NCBI RefSeq assembly: GCF_050107595.1
Contig: NZ_JBNILH010000015.1
Span: 1 to 64,000 of the forward strand
Length of the DNA: 64,000 nt
DNA from: Bacillus_AB infantis_C
GTDB lineage: Bacteria; Bacillota; Bacilli; Bacillales; Cytobacillaceae
Direction: 5' to 3'
In this document: piece after piece, positions 16,264 to 24,572 of the stretch
Layout of the letters: each line of letters begins with the position of its first letter
Position numbering within the stretch: the stretch's first letter is position 1
The notes under the pieces: generated by a model
What the model was told of the DNA's origin: nothing
Database searches by the model: none
The model's input: only the letters and a program-made list of their open reading frames with translations
Translations under genes and position numbers: made by a program

Positions 16264-16326
16264 ACGGGTGTTTTGCTTAAGGATAGCTGCCATAACCAGG
16301 CGGCTGTTTTTTATAAAAGGGGCAGG
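16264..16326 (+). repeat. CTR cassette repeat 15
   Basis: ACGGGTGTTTTGCTTAAGG, AGCTGCC..CCAGGCGGCT hairpin, TTTTTTATAAAAGGGGCAGG. Confidence 0.87.
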
Positions 16327-16373
16327 GTTATTAATAAGACATTAGTTTGATGTAACAAAGGGAGGCGGGTACT

Positions 16374-16568
16374 TTGATTGCATTTGAAGAATTTGCATCG
16401 AGTTTTTTATTCATAGTGAGTTGTTTAATATTTGCAATAAGTGCATATTTACTTTATTGGGTAATTATTATGCCTTTACTTGCAATTATTCCCTTTCTTC
16501 TTTTTCTGGTTACTGGTTTCATAAGTTTCTACATTTCAAGAAAACTTGGTGCCAAAAAAGACGAATAA
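16374..16568 (+). CDS. Small two-helix membrane protein (cassette copy 2)
   Basis: 64 aa, diverged duplicate of the protein at 766 (differences include Phe/Cys, Ile/Thr and Ser/Cys swaps) with the same TTG start after GGGAGGCGGG. Both copies keep the leader TTGATGTAACAAAG, so the whole cassette, not only the gene, was duplicated. Confidence 0.7.
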   Translation: MIAFEEFASSFLFIVSCLIFAISAYLLYWVIIMPLLAIIPFLLFLVTGFISFYISRKLGAKKDE

Positions 16569-16579
16569 TTCTCTAATAA

Positions 16580-16664
16580 GCGGTGTTTGTTTAACTTCGA
16601 AGGCTTAAGGAATAGGATGAGCTGCCATAACCAGGCGAGTGTTCCTATTCCTTAAAAGTGACAG
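16580..16664 (+). repeat. CTR cassette repeat 16 (variant)
   Basis: CGGTGTTTG and an AGCTGCCATAACCAGGC core inside a longer stem GGAATAGG/CCTATTCC; 3' end CTTAAAAGTGACAG. Confidence 0.75.
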
Positions 16665-16746
16665 TTTTATAAATGTCAGAGACAGAAGTGAACTAAATAC
16701 TGATGGGAACTATTAAATATGATTTATAGGTGATTCCCGCAATAAT

Positions 16747-17550
16747 TTAGCTATAAAAACTTGCAATCATTTTAGCAGCGGGATATATCAATAGTTGTGC
16801 AAATAAAGTGCCCAGTAATTTTGTTCCTATCAGCAAAATCACTAAAGCTTTGACATCTCCGTATGGTCTTTTTTTTCTTAAAGCCTGGTCTGTTATAATA
16901 GCCGATTGAGGATCAACGAGTAGAGTTAACATTATGGTTGCGATTCCATTTATCATGCCAGACGAAGCCGAGGCAGCTAAGCGGAACTCTTCAGCCACAA
17001 ATATAGATGCGTAATATGCAGAAACGACTCCTATTGTATAAATAGCTGTAATGGCAGTATTTAAGAGTAAAAAACGCTTTGGTATCTCTTTATAGCGCAG
17101 TTTTTGCAGCATATGTTTTTTTGGTTTAAGGGTGCTTTTAGCTATTCTTTTAATATTAGTGACTTGAAGAGCTTCTATTACAATAGAAGGTATAGAGCCT
17201 TTCACTTCAAGCTTGTCTACAGCTTTTGAAAATATTCTTAGAAAAGTGGGAATAAAGCCTATGCCTAATAAAGTGCCAATAGTGGATGCTGCTATTACCC
17301 ATCTTAAACTGGGCAAAGGATCGTAGTCGTTGGCAATACTAGAACCAATGATTATGCCAATTAAAGGGGCCTGGAACATGTTGGCTGTTCTTGATAGTAA
17401 TACAAAAGTATTAAATAATGATATGGAAAGAGCAAACTTACCGCTCTTAACCGAATTCAGCCTTACGGAATAAGCTAAAGTATCTACAAAGTGAATAATA
17501 AGAGTCAAAGAAATGAGAATTAACAAAGTAGTATTCATAAAAAACTCCAT
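16747..17550 (-). CDS. amj: Lipid II flippase Amj
   Basis: 267 aa polytopic membrane protein matching B. subtilis Amj (YdaH): VDTLAYSVRLNSVKSGKFAL, NTFVLLSRTANMFQAPLIG and the C-terminal LVILLIGTKLLGTLFAQLL are characteristic. It flips undecaprenyl-linked lipid II across the membrane, an alternative to MurJ induced by sigma-M in B. subtilis. Minus strand inside the plus-oriented array. The ATG 4 codons in (17538) is an alternative start. Confidence 0.88.
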   Translation of the reverse strand: MEFFMNTTLLILISLTLIIHFVDTLAYSVRLNSVKSGKFALSISLFNTFVLLSRTANMFQAPLIGIIIGSSIANDYDPLPSLRWVIAASTIGTLLGIGFIPTFLRIFSKAVDKLEVKGSIPSIVIEALQVTNIKRIAKSTLKPKKHMLQKLRYKEIPKRFLLLNTAITAIYTIGVVSAYYASIFVAEEFRLAASASSGMINGIATIMLTLLVDPQSAIITDQALRKKRPYGDVKALVILLIGTKLLGTLFAQLLIYPAAKMIASFYS

Positions 17551-17736
17551 GTTTTTACCTAATTATACCACTTCCGAAGCGACCGGATATTCTGATTTGA
17601 AGACCGAATAAGTATTTTAACACAAGCGGGGCAAGGCGAAAGAAGAAATTGAATAAATAGGCAGTATTTAAAAGAAGGAATTCTGTTATCCCCAATCAGT
17701 ATAGCTAGGTAAAGATGATTTATAGGGGGCTCTAAG

Positions 17737-17868
17737 ATGAAAAATAAAAAAAGGAACAGAGGCGACTTTATTAAAGGTACCCTGTTTGAACTAATTGGTG
17801 AAGTGGTTTGGAATATATTATTGTTTATACCAAGATTGATATTTCGCTTGATAAGTAACATTTGGTGA
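17737..17868 (+). CDS. Small basic membrane-associated protein
   Basis: 43 aa (MKNKKRNRGDFIKGTLFELI, then a hydrophobic helix ending RLISNIW). ATG follows TATAGGGGGCTCTAAG. Basic N-terminus, one amphipathic/transmembrane helix. The stop lies 1 bp before a CTR, as expected for a cassette gene. Function unknown. Confidence 0.65.
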   Translation: MKNKKRNRGDFIKGTLFELIGEVVWNILLFIPRLIFRLISNIW

Positions 17869-17913
17869 AGCACAGCTGCCAATTCAGGCGGCTTTTTTTA
17901 TATAACAAAACCA
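17869..17913 (+). repeat. CTR cassette repeat 17
   Basis: CACAGCTGCC..CAGGCGGC hairpin, TTTTTTTATATAACAAAACCAG; 5' arm short. Confidence 0.8.
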
Positions 17914-18038
17914 GCTGATAGTGTGTCAACATTTTGATTTAAATGGGTGACAAATAGTCAAGAGATACGCGCAAACCTCCCTCAAAAATTTTAAAGATCA
18001 AAAAATAAATAATTTAATGAAATATAAAAAATATTTCT

Positions 18039-18064
18039 CAAAACTGTCTAAGACAAACCGATAA
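18039..18064 (+). promoter_or_regulatory. Sigma-D-like promoter of the MCP gene
   Basis: CAAA, 14-nt spacer, ACCGATAA, against TAAA-N14/15-GCCGATAA: 3 of 4 and 7 of 8 matches. It lies about 110 bp before a chemotaxis receptor, the expected regulon. Confidence 0.5.
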
Positions 18065-18171
18065 AAGGATAGAACTAAACAAAAAACAAAGAAGCAATGA
18101 TGATTTTTTCTTATTTGGGCGCTTTGAAAAAATGGGAGCTAGTAGCGCAACCGGCTTTAGGAGGACAATAA

Positions 18172-19440
18172 TTGAAATTTAAAGGAAATCTGCAATTCAA
18201 ACTGGTTTTTACTTTATCTCTGCTTCTCTTCTTGCTGATATCGGTTAGGACAGCTATAACGGAGATATCAGCCCGTTATCTTGACGATACCCTGGGGATC
18301 AATATTATTTCTGCAGGGGCAACTATATTAATAGGTGCTATTGCCATCTATTTTCTGATTAAGTTCTTTATTGACAGGCCGTTGAAGAAGTTAATCAGTT
18401 TGGCAAACCGTTTTAAGCAAAATGACTTTACACAAAGAATAGAGTTAAAAACGAATGATCAATTCGAACAGCTGGGTGATGTATTTAATCAGCTGGCAGA
18501 TAATTTACAAGTGTTAATTAAGGAAATCCAGGATTCGGGGCTTCAGGTGGCATCTACTTCTCAGGAACTATCAGCAACTTCTGAGCAAACTGCCAGCGCC
18601 AGTGAACGAATATCCATTACAATGTCTAAGCAATTGGACTCGGCAGAACACCAGGTAAGGCAGATGGATGGAAGCAAAAAGTCCATTGATGAACTGGCCG
18701 GAAACATACAGGTCATCTCAGAAAGCAGTCAACTGGTCGAGACATTGACCGAAACGGCTACCGGTAAAGCGGCTGCTGGAAGCAAAGAAATTCAGGAAGC
18801 TTTACAGCAGCTAAATTTAATCAATAACTCGGTAGAAAAATTATCAAAGACAATGGAAAAGTTAACAGAGCATTCCAACCAAATTGGAAATATCACCGGT
18901 GTAATAACAGCTATTTCAGAGCAAACCAGCTTGCTGGCTTTGAATGCTGCGATTGAAGCAGCAAGAGCAGGAGAACATGGCAAGGGATTTGCCATAGTAG
19001 CAGATGAGGTCCGGAAACTGGCAGAAGAATCATCAAAATCGGCGGAACAGATTAATGGCCTCATTAAATCAACCCAGGTAGAAACAAGGGAAGTTTTAGA
19101 CACCATGGATATGTCGATTAATGAAGTAGCTTCAGGCATACAAAAAGTTTCGACTCTGAATCAGACTTTTGATGATATTAAAGGTTCTATAGAGAAGCTG
19201 GAAGCGGAGTTTAAAACTGTTTCATCCAGGACCTATCAGATTGAAAGAGATACAGGGACTGTTACAAAATCTGTATCGGATGTCAGGGACATCATCATGA
19301 TTTCCTTAAAGAGTACCCAAGAAATCGCTTCTTCCGCAGAAGAACAGCTGGCTTCTATGGAAGAAGTTTCTGCATCAGCGGAATCTTTATCTTCTCTGGC
19401 AGAGGATCTAAACTCTTTAATACAGAAATTTAAAGTTTAA
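18172..19440 (+). CDS. Methyl-accepting chemotaxis protein
   Basis: 422 aa. Two transmembrane helices (about residues 11-28 and 43-64) with only a ~15-residue external loop, a HAMP domain (66-118), then a long coiled-coil signalling domain with the conserved tip QTSLLALNAAIEAARAGEHG. It therefore probably senses at or inside the membrane rather than through an external ligand domain. TTG start follows TAGGAGGACAATAA. The stop TAA abuts the first REP palindrome. Confidence 0.92.
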   Translation: MKFKGNLQFKLVFTLSLLLFLLISVRTAITEISARYLDDTLGINIISAGATILIGAIAIYFLIKFFIDRPLKKLISLANRFKQNDFTQRIELKTNDQFEQLGDVFNQLADNLQVLIKEIQDSGLQVASTSQELSATSEQTASASERISITMSKQLDSAEHQVRQMDGSKKSIDELAGNIQVISESSQLVETLTETATGKAAAGSKEIQEALQQLNLINNSVEKLSKTMEKLTEHSNQIGNITGVITAISEQTSLLALNAAIEAARAGEHGKGFAIVADEVRKLAEESSKSAEQINGLIKSTQVETREVLDTMDMSINEVASGIQKVSTLNQTFDDIKGSIEKLEAEFKTVSSRTYQIERDTGTVTKSVSDVRDIIMISLKSTQEIASSAEEQLASMEEVSASAESLSSLAEDLNSLIQKFKV

Positions 19441-19500
19441 GCCAAGGGGACAGGTCCCTTGGCTCTTTTTGAAGCTGTGTGACATGGATCTGTCCCTGGT
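19441..19500. repeat. REP pair 1
   Basis: GCCAAGGGGACAGGTCCC hairpin plus a degraded second arm. It is the leftmost REP and begins flush with the MCP stop (TAAGCC). Of the following bases, 19501-19793 shows no gene I can support. Confidence 0.85.
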
Positions 19501-19793
19501 GGATCACAAGAAGGTTTAAGGTTGTATCAAAAGATATGATATTGTTGATAGAAAATGTATTTAATGACTCTGGGAAAAGCAACGACTCTTATTAATTGGA
19601 GCACCTTTTAGAGGTCATATAAAATTTAATGGGGCACGAAAAAAGCGAAACAACCAGAGTATTTAAGACGCGAGTAATACAAGAAATTCTTTTGTGGGTG
19701 CAGATGCAGCCTTTTTTTGTACGTAAGATACAGGTTAATAAAACTGGACATAACGGAAAAATGTTAGAATTGAGGAAAAGGATGGAGATAACT

Positions 19794-19946
19794 TTGAATA
19801 AAAAGTTTTTCTATCTCATACTTCAAGTTACAGGTATTATAGGGGTTATATTATTTTCCTATTATTTTGTTTTTAATAAACAAATGATAAGGGTTATCGT
19901 TTGGACTGTAATGGTAATATCAATATTACTTCTAGCTATTTATTAA
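19794..19946 (+). CDS. Small two-helix membrane protein
   Basis: 50 aa, hydrophobic helices at about residues 6-25 and 32-49. TTG 19794 follows AAAGGATGGAGATAAC; longer in-frame starts lack a ribosome site. Not recognised. A CTR follows about 50 bp downstream. Confidence 0.55.
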   Translation: MNKKFFYLILQVTGIIGVILFSYYFVFNKQMIRVIVWTVMVISILLLAIY

Positions 19947-19994
19947 AGGACAACTTAGAGCGAAATGGAAAAGATAATTAAGAATGTATATCTC

Positions 19995-20040
19995 TCGAGT
20001 GCTCAGCTGCACATCGAGACGGCTTTTCTAATGGGGAAGG
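19995..20040 (+). repeat. CTR cassette repeat 18 (degenerate)
   Basis: GAGTGCTCAGCTGC..GACGGC, TTTTCTAATGGGGAAGG. It lies inside REP territory. Confidence 0.65.
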
Positions 20041-20088
20041 CCTATAAACCAATCTTAGAAATTGTATTAATAATCGAGGTGATTAGGT

Positions 20089-20376
20089 TTGCAAACATGC
20101 GAGAAATGCACTGCCCATTTTAGTTGGAGTAAAGTCTTTAAATCTCTCTGGGGGAGTTATAAACCTATCCAATGTAACCAATGCGCTACAACACATAAAA
20201 TAACAATACTAAGCAGGTTGATTTTTGTATCTTTAACTATTCTTCCAATGCTCACCTTCGGTCATTTTCTATCCCCTTTTAGCAACATTCTAGTAACACT
20301 TGGCATAGCTATTTTTATTTTAATAGCTGGTTCTTTGCTGGCACCTTTTCTTGTTACTTATAAAGAGTCTAAGTAA
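20089..20376 (+). CDS. CxxC-x~20-CxxC zinc-ribbon membrane protein
   Basis: 95 aa. N-terminal C4-x2-C7 and, about 21 residues later, CNQC form the treble-clef of the TIGR04104-type CXXC_20_CXXC family. Two transmembrane helices follow (about 42-60 and 65-88). Role unknown. TTG start follows GAGGTGATTAGGT. Confidence 0.8.
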   Translation: MQTCEKCTAHFSWSKVFKSLWGSYKPIQCNQCATTHKITILSRLIFVSLTILPMLTFGHFLSPFSNILVTLGIAIFILIAGSLLAPFLVTYKESK

Positions 20377-20395
20377 GTATAATTATAACAATCCT

Positions 20396-20455
20396 GTGCT
20401 TATGCTCCAGATCAGCTGCCAAAATGGGAAGCTTTTGTAATTTCATAAAAAGGGT
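20396..20455 (+). repeat. CTR cassette repeat 19
   Basis: GTGCTTATGCTCCAGAT, CAGCTGCC..GGAAGC, TTTTGTAATTTCATAAAAAGGG. The rightmost good CTR. Confidence 0.8.
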
Positions 20456-20550
20456 GTTAGAGGAGTGAGTACTGTCGTATTATCAAAATGCGAAGTTAGT
20501 AGAAAGACCTCAGATTATATGGACTAAGGTTTCTTGGCACACTTTTATTG

Positions 20551-20922
20551 TTATGGCTGATCAGTATTAAGTGGTTCAATCTGAAGTAGGTTTACTACTT
20601 TTCCTTCAATATTAGGTATAGTAAGACCATCTGACCATTCTACTACAACAAAGTACTCCCTGCTTTCCGAAACTAAGTTCCATACTCGTTCATCATCGAT
20701 AAGGATGGAATACCTTTGATTTGGTTCATTCAGGTTTTCCACTTCAAGAACATACTGAACAGTGGGCTCTAACTCTTTTACTTTTTCATTAATAATAATA
20801 TTCATTGTTGAAGTATGATAGATTAGTTCCTCAATTTTCTTTATTTCCACAGTATTTTCATACGTAACTCCCGCTATGGTTACTACCAAACATATTGTTA
20901 CAAGCAAAAGCAGTTTTTTCAC
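20551..20922 (-). CDS. Exported or membrane-anchored hypothetical protein
   Basis: 123 aa. N-terminal KKLLLLVTICLVVTIAGV is a signal anchor; the rest is a small soluble extracytoplasmic domain (VEWSDGLTIPNIEGKVVNLL). GTG 20922 is chosen over a longer start because GTAGGAAGGAGAAAAAC precedes it. No family recognised. Confidence 0.65.
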   Translation of the reverse strand: MKKLLLLVTICLVVTIAGVTYENTVEIKKIEELIYHTSTMNIIINEKVKELEPTVQYVLEVENLNEPNQRYSILIDDERVWNLVSESREYFVVVEWSDGLTIPNIEGKVVNLLQIEPLNTDQP

Positions 20923-20952
20923 GTTTTTCTCCTTCCTACTCACCTGGCCGCT

Positions 20953-20985
20953 AAGAGCCAAGGGGACAGGTCCCTTGGCTCTTTA
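20953..20985. repeat. REP half-pair 2
   Basis: A single GAGCCAAGGGGACAGGTCCC..GGCTC hairpin, second arm absent. Confidence 0.85.
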
Positions 20986-21075
20986 TGATTTTACTGTAGC
21001 TTTCTGCACCCTCGGTGAGTGACATCGATTGCAAATGAAAGGCAGCTGCATCCCTAAGCGGCCCCATTCCTATGA

Positions 21076-21657
21076 TTACTCTGCCTCATATAAATACCGA
21101 AACGCATCCTCAATCAGCCCCTGCAAATACTCATCAAAGCTGTTAGCAATCACTTTGAATTCGTCCGGGTCGTGCAGAAAGCGGATGATCTGGCCGGAGA
21201 CACCTTGGTCAGTTGGATTGAAATCAATGTAAAGACTGGAGGTTCCGCCATTATTCATACAGTCTGAGAAGTGGAGGTAGGTGCCAGGGAGAAGTCCTTC
21301 TGGATTGATTTTTGGGTCGACGTCCTCTTCTTCATATTCGGATAGATAGGAGATGTCCACCTCTTCTTTTGAGCTTTCGAGCATCTGCTGAGCGGATAGC
21401 AGATAATAGGGATATTTCCCGTCTTCAACATCGGATCCTAGGATACAAACGGCGATTTGATCCTCGCCATATTTCCTGAAGTAGGTGCCATCGATATTTT
21501 CGAGGAGATTTAAGAGTGATTCCGGGCAATTTGGATAGTGTGATTTTAGTGTGCTGAGGTCCTCTTTGGAAGCACCTGACGCTTTATGCAGTTCGTTTAA
21601 TTCCTCCGGTGATAGATGTTTCTTTAGCCCTTTTAAGAAGCTGTTGGTCAATTCCAT
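21076..21657 (-). CDS. SMI1/KNR4 (SUKH) family protein
   Basis: 193 aa. SUKH features: the FSDCMNNGGTSSLYIDFNP core (where others have GDGSGD..LD) and a C-terminal FDEYLQGLIEDAFRYLYE helix. SUKH proteins often give immunity to polymorphic toxins or act as scaffolds; no toxin gene is adjacent. Overlapping REP copies lie upstream. Start ATG preceded by GGAGGAAAAGATA. Confidence 0.82.
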   Translation of the reverse strand: MELTNSFLKGLKKHLSPEELNELHKASGASKEDLSTLKSHYPNCPESLLNLLENIDGTYFRKYGEDQIAVCILGSDVEDGKYPYYLLSAQQMLESSKEEVDISYLSEYEEEDVDPKINPEGLLPGTYLHFSDCMNNGGTSSLYIDFNPTDQGVSGQIIRFLHDPDEFKVIANSFDEYLQGLIEDAFRYLYEAE

Positions 21658-21763
21658 TATCTTTTCCTCCTAAGAATCTTTTTGGAAGTGAAATGAGTCT
21701 GATAGAGTGATATTAACATATATTGCCTGGGGAGTGGGGGGAATCTTGGATGAGCCTTGAAAA

Positions 21764-21862
21764 GAGCCAGGGGGTCTGACCCTGTGGCTCTTTTGAAATG
21801 AGCCAGGGGGTCTGACCCTGTGGCTCTTTTGAAATGAGCCAGGGGGTCTGACCCCGTGGCTC
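21764..21862. repeat. REP tandem triplet 3
   Basis: Three almost identical GAGCCAGGGGGTCTGACCC..GTGGCTC hairpins at an exact 36-bp period, separated by TTTTGAAAT. A local tandem amplification of the second arm only. Confidence 0.9.
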
Positions 21863-21937
21863 GAAAAAGAACACCCAAAATGTGTGAATTTTTGCTAATA
21901 TATAAGGTACATAGAACAGAAGGCGAATGGTGCCCAG

Positions 21938-23191
21938 ATGAGTATTGTGAAAGATTTTCTGCTGCAATTTACACTCATGGTGATCCCGATTTTTAGTTAC
22001 TTTACGTTTATTCTGGAGAAGGTGAAAGAGGACCGGTCCATCAAGATGTTCATGACTATTTTATGGGGATTGTCCATCGTGTTGTGCATGTCGTTTCCCG
22101 TGGAATACGTAGAAGGGGCACGACTCGATATCCGGTTTATCCCTCTTTTATTTGGAACGTTATACCTCGGAGTATGGTCCGGCGTGTTTTTGACAGCCAT
22201 GATCATTTTGTACCGCCTGTCTTTCGGGATCAGCATGGGTTTTTTGACTACTATCATTGTGTTAATCATTATGCTCCCGGTCATTTTGTCGGTTCAGCGA
22301 GTATTTTTACGTGTGAATAAGGGTCGAAGGATCATCATTGCAACAGGATTATCGTTCCTGTACTGTCTCTGTGGCATGGCAGTGTCCGGGATCATGAATG
22401 GCTTCTCGATCAACGTGTTGAAAGTTCAGGGTATTCATTTGCTTTTTACGGTTGCCGTTACGTGGTTCTGTACAGTATTGGTTGAGAAGATCCGTGAGAA
22501 CCACCAGCTCAGGCTAAAGGTCCAGGACTCGGAGAAATTCAGGGTGATCAGTGAACTCACCGGTGTGTTTGCCCATGAAATCCGCAATCCTATGCAGGTG
22601 ACCAGGGGATTTCTTCAGCTTCTTGATGACCCCGATCTCCCTTATCCCAAAAGAGAATACATCAAGCTTTCAATTGAAGAATTAGACCGGGCCAATGAAA
22701 TCATCAACGACCTTCTTACTTTCGGCAAACCGTCCATCAGTACATATAAAGCAGTCAATGTCAGTGAACATTTAAAACGTACAGCAGCGCTGATTCGAAC
22801 TTTCAGCGTGAATCAGCAGGTTGAATTTCAAACCGACATTCAGGATGACTGCTGGATAAAAGCAGATTCCCAGAAGCTGAATCAATCCCTGCTTAATATC
22901 TTAAAAAATGCAGTGGAGTCCATGCCGAATGGCAGCACCGTGTCGCTTTCATGCCATCAAACCGCAGATGGACACATCAGGATCGTTGTCAAGGACCAGG
23001 GAATCGGCATGAACCTGAAACAGGTCCAGCGCCTTGGATCGCCTTATTATTCTCTCAAAGAAAAAGGAACAGGACTCGGGATGATGGTCAGCTACCAAAT
23101 CATCCATTCCTTTAAGGGGAAAATCAGAGTGGTAAGTGAAGAAGGAGTGGGTACAGAATTTATTATTGACTTTCCAGGTGTTGAACCATGA
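21938..23191 (+). CDS. Membrane sensor histidine kinase (KinB-like)
   Basis: 417 aa. Six hydrophobic segments to about residue 180 form a 5TMR-LYT-type sensor, then HisKA with H213 in FAHEIRNPMQ and HATPase_c (NILKNAVESM, DQGIGM, GTGLGM). Closest to sporulation kinase KinB; no response regulator is adjacent, so it is an orphan kinase that may feed the sporulation phosphorelay. The stop TGA is the first three bases of a REP. Confidence 0.88.
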   Translation: MSIVKDFLLQFTLMVIPIFSYFTFILEKVKEDRSIKMFMTILWGLSIVLCMSFPVEYVEGARLDIRFIPLLFGTLYLGVWSGVFLTAMIILYRLSFGISMGFLTTIIVLIIMLPVILSVQRVFLRVNKGRRIIIATGLSFLYCLCGMAVSGIMNGFSINVLKVQGIHLLFTVAVTWFCTVLVEKIRENHQLRLKVQDSEKFRVISELTGVFAHEIRNPMQVTRGFLQLLDDPDLPYPKREYIKLSIEELDRANEIINDLLTFGKPSISTYKAVNVSEHLKRTAALIRTFSVNQQVEFQTDIQDDCWIKADSQKLNQSLLNILKNAVESMPNGSTVSLSCHQTADGHIRIVVKDQGIGMNLKQVQRLGSPYYSLKEKGTGLGMMVSYQIIHSFKGKIRVVSEEGVGTEFIIDFPGVEP

Positions 23192-23254
23192 GCCAGGGGG
23201 ACAGACCCCTTGGCTCTTTTTGTGGGTGGGCCAGGGGGTCTGACCCTGTGGCTC
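23190..23254. repeat. REP pair 4
   Basis: Complete pair between convergent genes. Both genes take their TGA stop from the two ends of the repeat (TGAGCC on each strand). Confidence 0.9.
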
Positions 23255-23702
23255 ACTCTACGACAATACTTCCAACATACTGGGCATCGCCTTTATCTGT
23301 GTCAAGGTCAAACACAATCATATATTCACCAGTTTCTTCTGGTAAGTAGAAAGATTGCCCTTTTTCTAATTTCAGTTTTGTCTCACTGCCGTTTTTCCAA
23401 ACGGAAACACTGACTCCATCGGAATCAAAATGACCATCTTCAAGGCGGTATTGAACTTTCTGGCCTGAATTGAAGTACATCACTTCTTGTTTCTTAGCTA
23501 ACGCTTGAACATCCTCCGTTTTCTTGTTGTATTGTTCGTCGAAAGCCCACTCTACATTCGCTTCTTCTAATGCCGCTTCTTGGTTAATATCATCAGGATT
23601 AAATAGAGAAACTGATGGCGGGGAAAAATCATAGTCTTCTCCAAAACATCCGGCTAAAACAGAAACAAATAGCAAACATGCAACCAATCTTAAAAACCTC
23701 AA
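23253..23702 (-). CDS. Putative lipoprotein
   Basis: 149 aa. Signal peptide with lipobox LAGC (Cys 19), so it is exported and lipid-anchored. The rest is a small beta-rich domain (SVSVWKNGSETKLKLEKGQS). No family recognised. Its TGA stop is built from the REP at 23190. Confidence 0.75.
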   Translation of the reverse strand: MRFLRLVACLLFVSVLAGCFGEDYDFSPPSVSLFNPDDINQEAALEEANVEWAFDEQYNKKTEDVQALAKKQEVMYFNSGQKVQYRLEDGHFDSDGVSVSVWKNGSETKLKLEKGQSFYLPEETGEYMIVFDLDTDKGDAQYVGSIVVE

Positions 23703-23729
23703 TTTAAATCACTCCACATTTTTTTGTGA

Positions 23730-23793
23730 GAACCAGAGGGACGGACCCCTTGGCTCTTTTTAAGACTGGGCCAAGGGGGCATCCCTTGGCTCG
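23730..23793. repeat. REP pair 5
   Basis: Both arms present but worn (GAACCAGAGGGACGG; GGGCATCCCTTGGCTC). Confidence 0.8.
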
Positions 23794-23811
23794 CTGTGGA
23801 ACTCGCGGCAA

Positions 23812-24468
23812 CTAAAGCGTTTCATCCAATCTCAGAATCTTTGACCGGGAAATTAAATAAACAGTGCCTAAAATATCAATTTTGTCTCCCTTAACACGCA
23901 CAGCACAATCCTTGTTCGAAGCATAGATATTCATTTCTTCTGATAAGGGCGAGAGTTCACTTTGAACGAGCGTGAGATTATGTTCAAGGTCAAAATGAGA
24001 AAGGACGGCAAAATTGTCAAGGCCGATTCCATTGTACAGAGTGCTGTCTTCAACGTTATAGCCAAGGTTTTTCGAGCATAACCATTGAGCAGACATATTG
24101 ATTGCACCAGCGCTGGCTCCCATTACAATGGCTCTGCTTTTTTTTATAGAGTCCGACAGCTCATATTCTGCGAGGAACCTATTTAGTTCAACGGTATTTC
24201 CGCCTAATAAGAAGATTACTGAAGTATTTTTAATTAGCGTATGGGCCTCTTCCTTGGCGATACTATAATTAATCAAATGATATTCTTCAAACATAATACC
24301 TGCCTGATCTAACCACGAGCGTTCAGCGGCACCGGTTTCTTCATAAATTGATGGATTTGAGCTAATCATAACAAGCGATTTTCTATTGATTATATCCTCC
24401 TGCAGCACTTTGCTCAGACTCTCAGGAAAATGATTGTTAAACCAGCCTAAATAGTAGTGAGTTTTCAT
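23812..24468 (-). CDS. Peptidase S51 (dipeptidase E-like)
   Basis: 218 aa. Class I glutamine-amidotransferase fold with a nucleophilic Ser: S119 in VMGASAGAIN, preceded by IFLLGGNTVELNRFL, the peptidase E signature. It would release N-terminal Asp-X or act in cyanophycin-type dipeptide turnover; substrate uncertain. Flanked by REP pairs on both sides. Confidence 0.85.
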   Translation of the reverse strand: MKTHYYLGWFNNHFPESLSKVLQEDIINRKSLVMISSNPSIYEETGAAERSWLDQAGIMFEEYHLINYSIAKEEAHTLIKNTSVIFLLGGNTVELNRFLAEYELSDSIKKSRAIVMGASAGAINMSAQWLCSKNLGYNVEDSTLYNGIGLDNFAVLSHFDLEHNLTLVQSELSPLSEEMNIYASNKDCAVRVKGDKIDILGTVYLISRSKILRLDETL

Positions 24469-24489
24469 ATGTACCTCCGTAGTAGAAAA

Positions 24490-24554
24490 GAGCCAGGGGG
24501 ACAGACCCCTTGGCTCTTTTTGAGACTGGGCCAGGGGGTCTGTCCCCCTGGCTC
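24490..24554. repeat. REP pair 6
   Basis: Textbook pair: GAGCCAGGGGGACAGACCCC..GGCTC, TTTTTGAGACT, GGGCCAGGGGGTCTGTCCCC..GGCTC. Confidence 0.92.
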
Positions 24555-24572
24555 ACCCAAGCCCCGACTTCC

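Noticed and set aside
17559..17882. Minus-strand 107-aa frame
   Set aside because: It is the antisense of the 43-aa gene and a CTR.
652..20455. Classical integron attC sites
   Set aside because: The CTR ends do not carry the RYYYAAC/GTTRRRY core and no integrase gene is present in the window.
21038..21072. Possible extra CTR (GGCAGCTGC..AAGCGGCC)
   Set aside because: Only a short core matches and the TTTTCTT and GGGGCAGG parts are absent.
21764..21862. CRISPR-like short tandem repeat
   Set aside because: The repeats are palindromic REP arms with constant 9-bp spacers and no unique spacer sequence; no cas genes are near.
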